Shown here in pieces: positions 51,235 to 60,608 of a stretch of 64,000 nt of DNA. Below the pieces are notes generated by a model. That model saw only the letters and a program-made list of their open reading frames with translations, had not been told where the DNA came from and ran no database searches. Source of the DNA: Janthinobacterium sp051380875 (GTDB lineage: Bacteria; Pseudomonadota; Gammaproteobacteria; Burkholderiales; Burkholderiaceae_D); the NCBI RefSeq assembly GCF_051380875.1, contig NZ_JBNYXW010000003.1:124001-188000 (forward strand), given 5' to 3'. Each line of letters starts with the position of its first letter. Position 1 is the first letter of the stretch. The translations under genes and the position numbers were made by a program.

Positions 51235-52311
51235 ATGAAAACAACAATGAAAATGCTGGCCGCGAGCCTGGCGCTGGCCATGTCCGGCATGGCCGTGGTA
51301 CCAATGGCGAACGCCGCCGACAAGGGCGCGGTCGGCATTTCGATGCCAACCAAATCGTCGATGCGCTGGATCGCCGACGGCGACAATATGGTCAAGGTAT
51401 TCAAGGAACGGGGATACAAGACGGACTTGCAGTTCGCCGACGACGATATCCCGAACCAGCTGGCGCAAGTGGAAAACATGATCACCAAGGGCGCCAAGGT
51501 GCTGGTGATCGCCGCCATCGATGGCACCACGCTGTCGAACGTGCTGCAAAAAGCGGCCGACAAGGGCATCAAGGTCATTTCCTATGACCGCCTGATCCGC
51601 GGCACGAAGAACATCGATTACTACGCCACCTTCGACAACTTCCAGGTGGGCGTGCTGCAAGCGGGCTATATCGAATCGGCGCTGAAGCTAAAAGAAGGCA
51701 AGGGTCCATTCAATATCGAACTGTTCGGCGGTTCGGCCGACGACAATAACGCGCACTTCTTCTACAACGGTGCCATGTCCGTGCTGAAGCCGTATATCGA
51801 CAGCGGCAAGCTGGTGGTGCGCTCGAAGCAGATGGGCATGGACAAGGTAGCGACCTTGCGCTGGGACGGCGCCGTGGCGCAATCGCGCATGGATAACCTG
51901 CTAAGCGCCTATTACGGCAATGCCAGGGTCGATGCCGTGCTGTCGCCGTATGATGGCCTGAGCATCGGCATCCTGTCGTCGCTGAAAGGCGTCGGCTACG
52001 GCACGCCGAAACAACCCTTTCCAATCGTCACGGGCCAAGATGCGGAAATCCCTTCCGTCAAATCCATCATCCGCGGCGAGCAGGCATCAACCGTGTTCAA
52101 GGACACGCGCGAACTGGCCAAGGTAACGGCGAACATGGTCGACGCGATGATGACTGGCAAAACGCCCACCGTCAACGATACCAAGACCTATAACAACGGC
52201 GTGAAAGTCGTGCCATCGTACCTGTTGAAACCCGTCACCGTCGACAAGGCGAACTGGAAACAAGTGCTGGTCAGCGGCAGCGGCTATTACACCGAAGCGC
52301 AAGTGAAATAA
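51235..52311 (+). CDS. chvE: Multiple-monosaccharide-binding periplasmic protein (ChvE type)
   Basis: A 358-residue periplasmic binding protein. MKTTMKMLAASLALAMSGMA with VVPMANA is the signal peptide. The mature part KGAVGISMPTKSSMRWIADGDNM and IDYYATFDNFQVGVLQAGYIE are ChvE landmarks, as is the ending NWKQVLVSGSGYYTEAQVK. ChvE binds D-glucose, D-galactose, L-arabinose and D-xylose. GGTGGAGACCCGAA precedes the ATG. A strong hairpin separates it from gguA, as expected if the binding protein is made in excess. Confidence 0.92.
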   Translation: MKTTMKMLAASLALAMSGMAVVPMANAADKGAVGISMPTKSSMRWIADGDNMVKVFKERGYKTDLQFADDDIPNQLAQVENMITKGAKVLVIAAIDGTTLSNVLQKAADKGIKVISYDRLIRGTKNIDYYATFDNFQVGVLQAGYIESALKLKEGKGPFNIELFGGSADDNNAHFFYNGAMSVLKPYIDSGKLVVRSKQMGMDKVATLRWDGAVAQSRMDNLLSAYYGNARVDAVLSPYDGLSIGILSSLKGVGYGTPKQPFPIVTGQDAEIPSVKSIIRGEQASTVFKDTRELAKVTANMVDAMMTGKTPTVNDTKTYNNGVKVVPSYLLKPVTVDKANWKQVLVSGSGYYTEAQVK

Positions 52312-52327
52312 CACGTACACGGTACTG

Positions 52328-52350
52328 AAGGCCCGGCCACGCCGGGCCTT
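52328..52350 (+). terminator. Intercistronic hairpin between chvE and gguA
   Basis: AAGGCCCGGC (52328-52337) pairs perfectly with GCCGGGCCTT (52341-52350) around CAC, 17 bases after the chvE stop. Only two T residues follow, so it likely attenuates transcription or protects the chvE mRNA end rather than fully stopping transcription. Confidence 0.65.
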
Positions 52351-52427
52351 TCGCTGCACAGAATTCAAGACAAGACTGCCGCACGACCGGCGCGCCGACC
52401 AGCGCACGGCTGTGCCAGAGAGGTTAT

Positions 52428-53969
52428 ATGACAAACACTATCCTGGAAATGCGCGGGATACGCAAGACCTTCCCGGGCGTGGTTGCGCTCGATAATGTCA
52501 ACCTGAAGGTACGCAGCGGCGAAATCCACGCCATCGTCGGTGAAAACGGCGCCGGCAAATCGACCCTGATGAAAGTGCTGAGCGGCGTCTACGGCCACGG
52601 CACCTACACGGGCGACATCGATTACCAGGGCCAGACCCGCGAGTTTCGCGACATCAAGGACAGCGAAGAAATCGGTATCATCATCATTCATCAGGAGTTG
52701 GCACTGGTGCCGTTGATGTCGATTGCCGAAAATATCTTCCTCGGTAATGAACCCTCCAAAAGGGGTGTGATCGACTGGGAATACGCGCAGGGAAAAACCC
52801 GCGAACTGCTGAAAAAAGTCGGCCTGAAGGAGTCGCCGGACACCCTGGTGACCAACCTCGGCGTCGGTAAACAACAACTGATCGAAATCGCCAAGGCACT
52901 GTGCAAGGACGTCAAGCTGCTGATCCTCGACGAGCCGACTGCAAGCCTGAACGAAAGCGACAGCGCGGCCCTGCTCGATCTGCTGCTGGAGCTGAAACGC
53001 CAGGGCATTGCATCGATCCTGATTTCGCACAAATTAAATGAAATTTCGCGCGTCGCGGACGCCATCACAGTCCTGCGCGACGGCAATACTGTCGACAGTT
53101 TCGACTGCCGGGTCGAACCCGTCAGTGAAGACCGCATCATCGAAAAAATGGTCGGGCGCGAGATGGCCGACCGCTATCCTCCGCGCACGCCCACAATCGG
53201 CGAGACCATTTTCGAAGTGCGCGACTGGAAAGTGTTCCATCCCGAGCACGCCGACCGCCCAGTCATCAAGGGCATCAACATGCATGCCAAAAAGGGCGAA
53301 ATCATCGGTATCGCCGGCTTGATGGGGTCCGGGCGCACCGAACTGGCAATGAGCATTTTCGGACGCGCCTACGGCCAGCGCATCAGTGGCACGGTGCTCA
53401 AGAACGGCCAGGAAATCGACGTCAGCACGATCGGCAAGGCGATCGCCCACGGCCTGGCCTACGTCACCGAAGACCGCAAGGGCCTGGGCCTGATCCTCGA
53501 AGAAGACATCAAGAAAAACACCAGCCTGGCGAACCTGGACGCGGTATCGAAAAATCTGGTCATCGACGAGGAGCGCGAATTCGCGGTGGCCGACGATTTC
53601 CGCCGCAAGCTGAAAATCCGCTGCTCGAGCATCTTGCAAAAAGTGGTTAACCTGTCCGGTGGCAATCAGCAAAAAGTGGTGCTGGCGAAGTGGCTGTTTT
53701 CACGCCCGGATATCCTCATCCTGGATGAACCGAGCCGCGGCATCGACGTCGGCGCAAAATACGAGATCTACAGCATCATCAGCGAGCTCGCAGCCGAAGG
53801 TAAATGCATCATCATGATTTCCTCGGAGATGCCGGAATTGCTGGGCATGTGCGACCGGATCTATGTCATGAACGAAGGCCGCTTTGCGGCCGAATTAAGC
53901 GCAGCAGAAGCGTCGCAGGAAAGAATCATGCGCGCGATCGTCACACACGGAGAGAACAATGGACAATAA
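52428..53969 (+). CDS. gguA: Multiple-sugar ABC transporter ATPase GguA
   Basis: A 513-residue tandem ATPase paired with ChvE. Domain 1 has Walker A GENGAGKST and Walker B LLILDEPTASL; its signature region reads LGVGKQQLIEIAKAL. Domain 2 has the relaxed GIAGLMGSGRTEL, LSGGNQQKVVLAKW and ILILDEPSRGIDVGAKYEI. The gene starts after GAGAGGTTAT and overlaps gguB by 11 bases, so the two are coupled. Confidence 0.93.
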   Translation: MTNTILEMRGIRKTFPGVVALDNVNLKVRSGEIHAIVGENGAGKSTLMKVLSGVYGHGTYTGDIDYQGQTREFRDIKDSEEIGIIIIHQELALVPLMSIAENIFLGNEPSKRGVIDWEYAQGKTRELLKKVGLKESPDTLVTNLGVGKQQLIEIAKALCKDVKLLILDEPTASLNESDSAALLDLLLELKRQGIASILISHKLNEISRVADAITVLRDGNTVDSFDCRVEPVSEDRIIEKMVGREMADRYPPRTPTIGETIFEVRDWKVFHPEHADRPVIKGINMHAKKGEIIGIAGLMGSGRTELAMSIFGRAYGQRISGTVLKNGQEIDVSTIGKAIAHGLAYVTEDRKGLGLILEEDIKKNTSLANLDAVSKNLVIDEEREFAVADDFRRKLKIRCSSILQKVVNLSGGNQQKVVLAKWLFSRPDILILDEPSRGIDVGAKYEIYSIISELAAEGKCIIMISSEMPELLGMCDRIYVMNEGRFAAELSAAEASQERIMRAIVTHGENNGQ

Positions 53970-55182
53970 ACTGACAGCGGGAGCGCAGGCGCGAGCAACT
54001 ACGGCTGCAGGCGCCGCACCGGAAGCGAAAAGCTACGCCGGCTTTTTGAAAAACAATATGCGCGACTACGGCATGCTGCTCTCCTTGCTCGTCATCATGG
54101 GATTTTTCCAGTACATGACCGACGGCACCTTGATGCAGCCGCTGAACCTGACCAACCTGGTGCTGCAAAACAGCTACATCGTCATCATGGCACTGGGCAT
54201 GCTGATGGTCATCGTGGCCGGCCATATCGACCTGTCGGTCGGTTCAGTGGTCGGCTTCGTCGGTGCGCTGGCGGCCGTATTGATCGTCAACTATGAGATG
54301 AACTTTGTTGCCGCCAGCATCATCTGCCTGATCGCCGGCGCCGTCATCGGCGGCGCGCAAGGCTACTTTGTCGCCTTCTTCAAGATCCCGTCGTTCATCG
54401 TCACGCTGGCCGGCATGCTGGTCTTCAAGGGCCTGACCCTGGCGCTGCTGGCAGGCCAATCGGTCGGTCCCTTCCCGGAAGGCTTCCAGATGCTGAGCTC
54501 AGGCTTTTTGCCCGACCCGTTCGGCGGTGAAAACCTGCGCGGCTTCTCGCTGCTGCTGGGCGTGATCGCCGCTTGCGCGCTGATCTTCACTTCGCTGCGC
54601 AGCCGCGCCAAGCAAATGAAACACGGCATGGAAAACGAGCCGCGCGCCTTCTTCCTGCTGAAAAACGCTATCTTCGCCGCCGTGATGGTGTATTTCAGCT
54701 ATCTGCTGTCGTCGTACCGCGGTTTTCCAAACGTGCTGGCCGTGATGTCGGTACTCATCGTCGCCTACACCTTCATCGCCAATCGCACCGTGCTGGGCCG
54801 CCGCGTGTATGCCGTGGGTGGCAATGAAAAAGCGGCGCGCCTGTCCGGCATCAAGACCGAGCGCGTCAGCTTCTACACCTTCGTCAACATGGGCATGCTG
54901 GCCGCGCTGGCAGGCCTGATCTTCGCCGCACGCCTGAACACGGCCACGCCAAAAGCCGGTACCGGCTTCGAACTGGACGTGATCGCAGCCTGCTTCATCG
55001 GTGGCGCTTCGGCGTCAGGTGGCGTCGGCAAGGTGATGGGGGCCGTCATCGGCGCCTTCATCATGGGCGTCATGAACAACGGCATGTCCATCATGGGCAT
55101 CGGCATCGATTACCAGCAAGTGATCAAAGGCCTGGTGCTGCTGGCGGCCGTGTTCATCGATGTGATCAACAAGAACAAGTAG
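53959..55182 (+). CDS. gguB: Multiple-sugar ABC transporter permease GguB
   Basis: A 407-residue inner-membrane permease. A hydrophilic N-terminus of about 40 residues precedes roughly ten helices. Landmarks are MALGMLMVIVAGHIDLSVGSVVGF, the coupling loop TVLGRRVYAVGGNEKAARLSGI and IAACFIGGASASGGVGKVMG. It completes the ChvE-GguA system. An extended loop with SLRSRAKQMKHGMENEPRAF near the middle is typical of the MmsB/GguB branch and longer than XylH. A strong terminator follows. Confidence 0.93.
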   Translation: MDNKLTAGAQARATTAAGAAPEAKSYAGFLKNNMRDYGMLLSLLVIMGFFQYMTDGTLMQPLNLTNLVLQNSYIVIMALGMLMVIVAGHIDLSVGSVVGFVGALAAVLIVNYEMNFVAASIICLIAGAVIGGAQGYFVAFFKIPSFIVTLAGMLVFKGLTLALLAGQSVGPFPEGFQMLSSGFLPDPFGGENLRGFSLLLGVIAACALIFTSLRSRAKQMKHGMENEPRAFFLLKNAIFAAVMVYFSYLLSSYRGFPNVLAVMSVLIVAYTFIANRTVLGRRVYAVGGNEKAARLSGIKTERVSFYTFVNMGMLAALAGLIFAARLNTATPKAGTGFELDVIAACFIGGASASGGVGKVMGAVIGAFIMGVMNNGMSIMGIGIDYQQVIKGLVLLAAVFIDVINKNK

Positions 55183-55207
55183 ACCAGTTCGAGCCTTAGG
55201 GGGCTCA

Positions 55208-55234
55208 GGCCGGCGCTTGCGCCGGCCTTTTTTT
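55208..55234 (+). terminator. Terminator of the chvE-gguAB operon
   Basis: GGCCGGCGC (55208-55216) pairs with GCGCCGGCC (55219-55227) and seven T residues follow. Confidence 0.93.
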
Positions 55235-55246
55235 ATGCGCTGTCGG

Positions 55247-55440
55247 TCAGACGGCCACTAGGCGCACGGTGATGTCGACGCGCTCGACGCAGTTAGCAAA
55301 GTCGCATCCATACGCCGTTTTCAAGTCGCTGCTGGCCAGTGCCAGCAATTCGTCGGCAGCTGGTGCTCGACGTCATCGGCGGCGCGCTGCAGGCGGCGCA
55401 ATGCCAGCTGCAGTCGGTACGGCGTGCACCGCCAGGGCAA
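55247..55440 (-). pseudogene. Possible gene remnant with a frameshift
   Basis: Read on the minus strand, one frame gives RLQLALRRLQRAADDVEHQL and a second, shifted near 55349-55355, continues ELLALASSDLKTAYGCDFAN with CVERVDITVRLVAV before a TGA at 55247-55249. Both pieces look like coding sequence in composition, and neither has a start or ribosome site. I do not recognise the protein. The rest of the 318-base gap (55183-55500) holds the terminator before it and about 60 bases of leader for the lipoprotein gene after it. Confidence 0.3.
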
Positions 55441-55500
55441 GCCTAGGCGCGCTGGTAGATCAGGGATGGATCGCTTACACTGTCGGCTCATCCTCCAACC

Positions 55501-56070
55501 ATGACTCCCATGCGCCGTTCCGCCCTGCCCCTGCTGTCCCTGCTGCCCCTGCTGCTGGTCTCCGCCTGCAATGATTACACGGCGCCCAGCCTGTACCAGG
55601 CCACCACGCCCGAGTGCAAGACGTGGACAGAAGGTTCGCGCTTCGAACTGCCGCGCTCAATCAGCGTGTATGCCACGCCACCCGTCACCCTGAAGGAAGG
55701 CGGCACGGAACTGGCGCTGATTTTTACCTTGCCCATCGGTACGCAGGCGAGCTTCACGCGCCTGTCCTTTTTGCTGGAGGAGCCGCACCAGTCACCATTC
55801 GCCGAAGCGAAAGTGCTGACCATCTATCAGCGCGGCATGAACCGGAAAGCGGAGATCGTCGACGTCATCGAAAAACTGCCGATCATGTTTTCCGCCGTGG
55901 GTTCCAGCGCCGAAACCCAATGGCGCTTGCGCTTGCAACTGCCACGCCAGTTGCCGCAGCGTTTTGATTTGTCCATGCCCGACATGCTGGTCGGCGGCAA
56001 GCGCTATCCGGTACGCACCTTTACGTACCGCTATTTCCCCGAACGCAGCGCCTACGGCATGTGCAGCTGA
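55501..56070 (+). CDS. Putative lipoprotein, 189 aa
   Basis: MRRSALPLLSLLPLLLVSAC is a lipoprotein signal with lipobox LVSAC at about residues 19-23. Asn follows the Cys, so outer-membrane sorting is expected. The mature part has a strand-rich look (ISVYATPPVTLKEGGTELALIF, FTRLSFLLEEPH, QWRLRLQLPRQL) and ends in TFTYRYFPERSAYGMCS. The family is not recognised. It converges on atpC with a shared terminator. Confidence 0.7.
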   Translation: MTPMRRSALPLLSLLPLLLVSACNDYTAPSLYQATTPECKTWTEGSRFELPRSISVYATPPVTLKEGGTELALIFTLPIGTQASFTRLSFLLEEPHQSPFAEAKVLTIYQRGMNRKAEIVDVIEKLPIMFSAVGSSAETQWRLRLQLPRQLPQRFDLSMPDMLVGGKRYPVRTFTYRYFPERSAYGMCS

Positions 56071-56091
56071 TGCACTAACGATGGCGCAAAA

Positions 56092-56117
56092 AAAAAGCAA
56101 CCCGAAGGCTGCTTTTT
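56092..56117. terminator. Shared terminator of the lipoprotein gene and the atp operon
   Basis: AAAAAGCA (56092-56099) pairs with TGCTTTTT (56110-56117), with an inner CC/GG pair and a CGAA loop. A and T tracts on both arms allow use in either direction; atpC ends at 56139 on the minus strand. Confidence 0.85.
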
Positions 56118-56138
56118 GCATTGCTGCTTGCATGCAAA

Positions 56139-56558
56139 TTAATGCTTGCGCAGCTTCTGGATCGCTGCCAGCTGCGCAATCGCGCTGGCCAGCTCGGCTT
56201 GCGCTTGCGCGTAGTCGATGCCCGAATCCTTGTTGTGGATGTTTTCTTCCGCTAACTTCTTCGCTTCCAGCGCTTTCGCTTCATCCAGGTCGTGACCGCG
56301 GATCGCGGTATCGGCCAGGACGGTCACGGTGCCGGGCTGCACTTCCAGCAGGCCGCCGGCAACGAAGACGAACTCTTCTTCAGCCTGGCCGACTACCTTG
56401 ATGCGGACCGCGCCCGGACGGATGCGGGTAATCAAAGGCGTGTGGCGTGGGTAGATACCCAGCTCGCCCTGCTCACCCGGCAACGCGACGAATTCTGCTT
56501 CGCCTGAAAAAATCAGTTCTTCAGCGGAAACCACGTCAACGTGAATTGTGTGTGCCAT
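56139..56558 (-). CDS. atpC: F1F0 ATP synthase epsilon subunit
   Basis: A 139-residue central-stalk subunit. The N-terminal beta-sandwich starts MAHTIHVDVVSAEELIFSGE and contains LPGEQGELGIYPRHTPLIT, the epsilon signature; the C-terminal helical pair (DEAKALEAKKLAEENIHNK onward) is the inhibitory arm. It is the last gene of the operon, 62 bases after atpD with a hairpin between. Confidence 0.95.
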   Translation of the reverse strand: MAHTIHVDVVSAEELIFSGEAEFVALPGEQGELGIYPRHTPLITRIRPGAVRIKVVGQAEEEFVFVAGGLLEVQPGTVTVLADTAIRGHDLDEAKALEAKKLAEENIHNKDSGIDYAQAQAELASAIAQLAAIQKLRKH

Positions 56559-56579
56559 GTGTGTCCTATCGGGTTGAAG

Positions 56580-56605
56580 AACCCCGCCGTTTAACGGGCG
56601 GGGTT
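56580..56605 (-). other. Intercistronic hairpin between atpD and atpC
   Basis: AACCCCGCC (56580-56588) pairs with GGCGGGGTT (56597-56605) around eight bases. There is no T-run; it may tune relative expression or RNA decay of the last two cistrons. Confidence 0.55.
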
Positions 56606-56620
56606 AGGCCCAAACTTAAC

Positions 56621-58021
56621 TTAGTTAAGTTTCTTGGCTTTTTCGATTGCTTCTTCGATCGTGCCGACCATGTAGAACGCTTGTTCCGGCAGGTGATCGA
56701 GTTCGCCCGAAGCGATCATTTTGAAGCCCTTGATCGTGTCTTTGAGCGAAACGTATTTACCAGGCGCGCCGGTAAAGACTTCAGCGACGTGGAAAGGCTG
56801 CGACAGGAAACGCTGCATCTTACGTGCACGGGCGACCAGCAGTTTGTCTTCCGGTGCCAGCTCGTCCATACCCAGAATCGCGATAATGTCGCGCAATTCC
56901 TTGTAGCGTTGCAGGGTCGTTTGCACGGCACGCGCGGTGTCGTAGTGCTCTTGACCAACGATCAGCGGATCCAATTGACGCGAGGTCGAATCGAGTGGGT
57001 CCACGGCTGGGTAGATACCCAGGGAAGCGATATCACGCGACAGCGCAACGGTCGAATCCAAGTGAGCAAACGTGGTAGCAGGCGACGGATCGGTGTAATC
57101 ATCGGCAGGAACGTAGACGGCCTGGATCGAGGTGATCGAACCGGTCTTGGTCGACGTAATGCGCTCTTGCAGACGGCCCATTTCTTCAGCCAGGGTTGGT
57201 TGGTAACCCACAGCCGACGGCATACGGCCCAGCAGTGCCGATACTTCGGTACCGGCCAGCGTGAAGCGGTAGATGTTGTCGACGAAGAACAGAACATCCT
57301 TGCCTTCATCACGGAAAGATTCAGCGATCGTCAGGCCGGTCAGCGCAACGCGCAGACGGTTACCTGGCGGCTCATTCATCTGACCGTAGACCATCGCTAC
57401 TTTGGAGTTCTCTGGGTTTTCCAGATCGACCACTTTCGCGTCAGCCATCTCGTGGTAGAAGTCGTTACCTTCACGAGTACGCTCACCGACACCGGCGAAC
57501 ACGGACACGCCGCTGTGCGCCTTGGCGATGTTGTTAATCAGTTCCATCATGTTCACGGTCTTGCCTACGCCAGCGCCGCCGAACAGACCAACTTTACCGC
57601 CTTTTGCAAACGGGCAAACCAGATCGATCACCTTGATGCCGGTTTCCAGCAGTTCTTGCGATGGCGACAGTTCGTCGTAAGCAGGAGCGGTGCGGTGGAT
57701 CGACGCGATCTGCTCGTGCGACACTGGGCCGCATTCGTCGATCGGGTTACCCAGCACGTCCATGATGCGACCCAGGGTTGCTTTACCGACTGGCACCATG
57801 ATAGGTTTGCCGGTGTTCTGGATCATCATGCCGCGACGCAGGCCATCGGACGAGCCGAGTGCAATGGTACGCACCACGCCGTCGCCCAACTGCTGTTGTA
57901 CTTCCAGGGTCAGTGCAGAGCCCTCCATTTTCAAGGCATCGAATACCTTGGGCACAGCGTTGCGGGGAAACTCAACGTCCACCACAGCGCCAATACACTG
58001 AACGATTTTGCCATCAGCCAT
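56621..58021 (-). CDS. atpD: F1F0 ATP synthase beta subunit
   Basis: A 466-residue catalytic subunit. The P-loop is LFGGAGVGKTVNMMELI, followed by GERTREGNDFYHEM (catalytic Glu) and ALTGLTIAESFRDE. FVDNIYRFTLAGTEVSALLG is the Walker B region; the first residue after FVDNI is usually F and is Tyr here, a conservative change. LTEVF-like AEVFTGAPGKYV and the end AIEKAKKLN are intact. It works with alpha in the F1 head. Confidence 0.96.
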   Translation of the reverse strand: MADGKIVQCIGAVVDVEFPRNAVPKVFDALKMEGSALTLEVQQQLGDGVVRTIALGSSDGLRRGMMIQNTGKPIMVPVGKATLGRIMDVLGNPIDECGPVSHEQIASIHRTAPAYDELSPSQELLETGIKVIDLVCPFAKGGKVGLFGGAGVGKTVNMMELINNIAKAHSGVSVFAGVGERTREGNDFYHEMADAKVVDLENPENSKVAMVYGQMNEPPGNRLRVALTGLTIAESFRDEGKDVLFFVDNIYRFTLAGTEVSALLGRMPSAVGYQPTLAEEMGRLQERITSTKTGSITSIQAVYVPADDYTDPSPATTFAHLDSTVALSRDIASLGIYPAVDPLDSTSRQLDPLIVGQEHYDTARAVQTTLQRYKELRDIIAILGMDELAPEDKLLVARARKMQRFLSQPFHVAEVFTGAPGKYVSLKDTIKGFKMIASGELDHLPEQAFYMVGTIEEAIEKAKKLN

Positions 58022-58050
58022 GTTCGTTCCTTCAATATAGTTAAATTCGT

Positions 58051-58926
58051 TTAAACCGCAGCCGCACCGGCGACGATTTCGGAGAGTTCTTTGGTAATCG
58101 CAGCTTGGCGGGTCTTGTTGTAAATCAGCTTCAATTCGCCGATCACACTACCCGCGTTGTCGCTTGCAGCTTTCATCGCGACCATCCGTGCCGATTGCTC
58201 GGACGCCAGATTCTCCGCGACTGCCTGGTACACCAGCGCTTCTACATAGCGCTCCAGCAATTCGTCGATCACGCTTTGCGCGTCCGGCTCGTAGATGTAA
58301 TCCCACGAGTGAGCACCCTTGTCGGCGACGATCTTGTCGGCCGTCAGTGGCAACAACTGCTCCACGACTGGTACCTGTTTCATCGTATTGATGAATTTGG
58401 TGTAGCACAGGTAAACTGCATCGATCTTGCCTGCCTGGAACTCTTCGAGCATGACCTTGACAGGTCCGATCAATTTATCCAGGTGCGGCGTGTCGCCGGT
58501 CTGGATCGCGTGAGCGATGACCTTGACGCCGATGCGATTCAAAAAACCCAAACCCTTGTTACCGATGGCGACTGCTTCAATCTTGTTGCCGGCTGCTTCC
58601 AGCTCACGCGACTTGGACGTCACCTGGCGCAAGATATTGGTGTTCATGCCGCCGCACAGACCCTTGTCGGTCGTGACAACGATGAAACCCACTGCCTTCG
58701 CCTGCGTACCCTGGGCTGCTGCCAGGAACGGGTGCGTATATTCCGGATTGGCGGTCGCCAGATTGGCGGCGATATTGCGAATCTTGTCACTGTAGGGACG
58801 AGCGGCCCGCATCCGTTCTTGCGCCTTGCGCATTTTGGACGCGGCGACCATTTCCATCGCCTTGGTGATCTTCTTCGTATTCTCTACGCTCTTGATCTTG
58901 CCCCGTATCTCTTTGCTTGATGCCAT
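58051..58926 (-). CDS. atpG: F1F0 ATP synthase gamma subunit
   Basis: A 291-residue rotor shaft. The N-terminal coiled helix starts MASSKEIRGKIKSVENTKKI and the C-terminal helix carries ARMVAMKAASDNAG and LKLIYNKTRQAAITKELSEI, the signature of the gamma family. GVVTTDKGLCGGMNTN-type FIVVTTDKGLCGGMNTN is present in the middle domain. Confidence 0.96.
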   Translation of the reverse strand: MASSKEIRGKIKSVENTKKITKAMEMVAASKMRKAQERMRAARPYSDKIRNIAANLATANPEYTHPFLAAAQGTQAKAVGFIVVTTDKGLCGGMNTNILRQVTSKSRELEAAGNKIEAVAIGNKGLGFLNRIGVKVIAHAIQTGDTPHLDKLIGPVKVMLEEFQAGKIDAVYLCYTKFINTMKQVPVVEQLLPLTADKIVADKGAHSWDYIYEPDAQSVIDELLERYVEALVYQAVAENLASEQSARMVAMKAASDNAGSVIGELKLIYNKTRQAAITKELSEIVAGAAAV

Positions 58927-58951
58927 GAGTCCTTACTCCTTCTGCGCGTAG

Positions 58952-58981
58952 GGCGGCGCCTCACTCGAGGTGGGCGCCGCC
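58952..58981 (-). other. GC-rich hairpin between atpA and atpG
   Basis: GGCGGCGCC (58952-58960) pairs with GGCGCCGCC (58973-58981) around a 12-base loop containing CTCGAG. It fills most of the 62-base gap and has no T-run, so it is probably an RNA stability or stoichiometry element. Confidence 0.6.
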
Positions 58982-58988
58982 TGGCCGC

Positions 58989-60530
58989 TTAATATGCGCC
59001 GGATTTCTTGAAATCAGCAATGGCCGCCGACAGAGTTGCTTCGCTGTCTTTGTCGAGTTGCTTGGTTTCTTCGATCTTGGCCAGCAGAGCAGCTTGCTTG
59101 GTCTTCATGTAAGCGTGGACACCAGCTTCGAACGACAGCACTTGCTTGACTGGCACGTCGTCCATGAAGCCTTTGTTCACCGAGAACAGCGATACGGCCA
59201 TCAGCGAGATCGACAGTGGCGAGTATTGGGCTTGCTTGAGCAATTCCGTTACGCGTGCACCACGGTCCAGCTGCTTGCGGGTCGATTCGTCCAGGTCGGA
59301 AGCGAACTGCGCAAACGCGGCCAGTTCACGGTACTGCGCCAAGTCGGTACGGATACCACCGGACAGGTTTTTGATGACCTTGGTCTGGGCGGCGCCACCG
59401 ACGCGCGATACGGAAATACCGGCGTTAATGGCAGGACGGATACCGGCGTTGAACAGCGAGGTTTCCAGGAAGATCTGACCATCGGTAATCGAAATCACGT
59501 TGGTTGGAACGAATGCGGAGACGTCGCCAGCTTGCGTTTCAATGATCGGCAAAGCCGTCAGGGAACCGGTCTTGCCTTTGACGGCACCGTTGGTGAACTT
59601 CTCGACGTAGTCGGCGTTCACGCGTGCTGCGCGTTCCAGCAGGCGGCTGTGCAGGTAGAACACGTCGCCTGGGTACGCTTCGCGACCTGGTGGACGGCGC
59701 AGCAGCAGCGAGATTTGACGGTATGCAACAGCTTGTTTGGACAGATCATCGTAGACGATCAGTGCATCTTCACCGCGGTCACGGAAGTATTCGCCCATGG
59801 CGCAACCGGAGTACGGCGAGATGTATTGCATGGCGGCCGATTCCGAAGCGGAAGCGGCGACAACGATGGTGTATTCCATCGCGCCGTGCTGTTCCAGCGA
59901 GCGCACGATGTTCTTGATCGACGAGGCTTTTTGGCCAATCGCGACGTAGATACATTTCATGCCCTGGCCTTTTTGATTGATGATCGCATCAATCGCCACA
60001 GCCGACTTACCGGTTTGACGGTCGCCGATGATCAGTTCACGCTGGCCGCGGCCAACTGGAACCATCGCATCGATCGACTTCAGGCCGGTTTGCATAGGTT
60101 GCGAAACGGATTCACGGGCGATCACGCCCGGAGCGATTTTTTCAATCGCCGCCGTCAGTTTGGTATCGATGGCGCCTTTGCCGTCGATAGGCTGACCCAG
60201 CGCGTTGACAACGCGGCCAAGCAGTTCAGGACCGACTGGCACTTCCAGAATGCGGCCGGTACATTTCACCGTGTCGCCTTCGGAGATGTGCTCGTAGGCA
60301 CCCAGAATCACGGAACCGACAGAGTCGCGTTCCAGATTCATGGCCAGGCCAAACGTGTTGCCTGGGAATTCCAGCATCTCGCCTTGCATCACGTCCGACA
60401 AACCGTGGATGCGGCAGATACCGTCGGCGACGGAAATAACCGTGCCTTGATTACGCACTTCAGCGCCGCCATCAAGACCTTGGATCCGGCTCTTGATCAA
60501 CTCGCTGATTTCAGATGGGTTGAGTTGCAT
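58989..60530 (-). CDS. atpA: F1F0 ATP synthase alpha subunit
   Basis: A 513-residue non-catalytic head subunit. It begins MQLNPSEISELIKSRIQGLD, has P-loop GDRQTGKSAVAIDAIINQKG, ALIVYDDLSKQAVAYRQISLLLRRPPGREAYPGD-type Walker B region and the signature PAINAGISVSRVG. The Asp-rich DELSEED-equivalent is not expected in alpha. Length is normal. Confidence 0.96.
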   Translation of the reverse strand: MQLNPSEISELIKSRIQGLDGGAEVRNQGTVISVADGICRIHGLSDVMQGEMLEFPGNTFGLAMNLERDSVGSVILGAYEHISEGDTVKCTGRILEVPVGPELLGRVVNALGQPIDGKGAIDTKLTAAIEKIAPGVIARESVSQPMQTGLKSIDAMVPVGRGQRELIIGDRQTGKSAVAIDAIINQKGQGMKCIYVAIGQKASSIKNIVRSLEQHGAMEYTIVVAASASESAAMQYISPYSGCAMGEYFRDRGEDALIVYDDLSKQAVAYRQISLLLRRPPGREAYPGDVFYLHSRLLERAARVNADYVEKFTNGAVKGKTGSLTALPIIETQAGDVSAFVPTNVISITDGQIFLETSLFNAGIRPAINAGISVSRVGGAAQTKVIKNLSGGIRTDLAQYRELAAFAQFASDLDESTRKQLDRGARVTELLKQAQYSPLSISLMAVSLFSVNKGFMDDVPVKQVLSFEAGVHAYMKTKQAALLAKIEETKQLDKDSEATLSAAIADFKKSGAY

Positions 60531-60608
60531 ACTAACTCCTAAAAGTGTTTCTCTCAGCTTGCGCGAGGGGTAAGGGTCTGTCTTAGCTGGCCTGCCGAAG
60601 CGCGTGTC

